Shown: positions 14,619 to 14,685 of the stretch, one piece after another
Numbering within the stretch: position 1 is the first letter of the stretch
Layout of the letters: each line of letters starts with the position of its first letter
Assembly (NCBI GenBank): GCA_023430245.1
Contig: JAEZBA010000421.1
Coordinates: forward strand, 1 to 14,685
Direction of reading: 5' to 3'
DNA from: Pseudomonadota bacterium
Lineage (GTDB): Bacteria > Pseudomonadota > Alphaproteobacteria > Rhizobiales > Xanthobacteraceae
DNA length: 14,685 nt
Program-made: the position numbers and the translations under genes
Notes under the pieces: generated by a model
Databases searched by the model: none
What the model saw: the letters and a program-made list of their open reading frames with translations, nothing else
What the model was told of the DNA's origin: nothing

Positions 14619-14685
14619 TCCGCGCACGGCACTGCTTTCGGTCGAGAATTTGCAGGCCTGGTACGGCGAGTCGCACATCCTGCAC
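14611..14685 (+). CDS. livF: ABC importer ATP-binding protein, LivF-like (5' end only)
   Basis: Only the first 25 codons are present: MLDPRTALLSVENLQAWYGE and five more. The pattern LSVENLQAWYGESHILH is the standard N-terminus of LivF, where the Walker A motif would follow a few residues later, off the window. It starts inside the end of livG (8-base overlap), so the two are translationally coupled, as in most liv operons. Confidence 0.85.
   Translation, partial: MLDPRTALLSVENLQAWYGESHILH

Overview
The window is a GC-rich bacterial chromosome segment with compact coding and long spurious open frames opposite real genes. Protein styles (multi-PAS GGDEF/EAL proteins, a Liv-type ABC transporter, ECF sigma and membrane anti-sigma pairs, several c-type cytochromes) fit an alphaproteobacterium, most likely Bradyrhizobium, Rhodopseudomonas or a relative. 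That placement comes from recognising families, not from a marker gene. I see no tRNA, rRNA, CRISPR array, insertion sequence or phage gene.

Minus-strand block (1-7458), in transcription order: a fused OHCU decarboxylase/5-hydroxyisourate hydrolase (the two steps after urate oxidation), a TsdA-like exported dihaem cytochrome c starting inside the fusion gene's 3' end, an exported metal-dependent amidohydrolase, a YfcG-like glutathione S-transferase, and a very large membrane-bound cyclic-di-GMP protein (sensor region, three PAS, GGDEF, EAL) running off the left edge. The first four are close enough to be one operon. The c-di-GMP gene begins after a 184-base gap, probably at a TTG codon.

A 188-base divergent spacer (7459-7646) separates this block from the plus-strand genes. 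It carries several inverted repeats, including a perfect 8+4+8 palindrome at 7490-7509.

Plus-strand block A (7647-11007): ECF sigma factor, membrane anti-sigma factor overlapping it by 4 bases, exported subtilisin-like (S8) protease with a propeptide, and exported staphylococcal-nuclease-like protein starting 2 bases after the protease stop. The anti-sigma factor's periplasmic domain resembles an S8 propeptide, which suggests that the protease and anti-sigma factor communicate. A good intrinsic terminator lies at 11162-11198.

Plus-strand block B (11439-13724) is a single gene for an exported protein with two CxxCH haem sites and a C-terminal DUF4384 domain. It is closed by paired hairpins at 13734-13801. 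Then come livG and the first 25 codons of livF, the ATPases of a branched-chain amino acid (or similar) ABC importer.

The most unusual content is the sigma/anti-sigma/protease/nuclease operon with a propeptide-like anti-sigma domain, followed by the large cytochrome-DUF4384 protein. The TsdA-like cytochrome joined to urate-catabolism genes is also notable.
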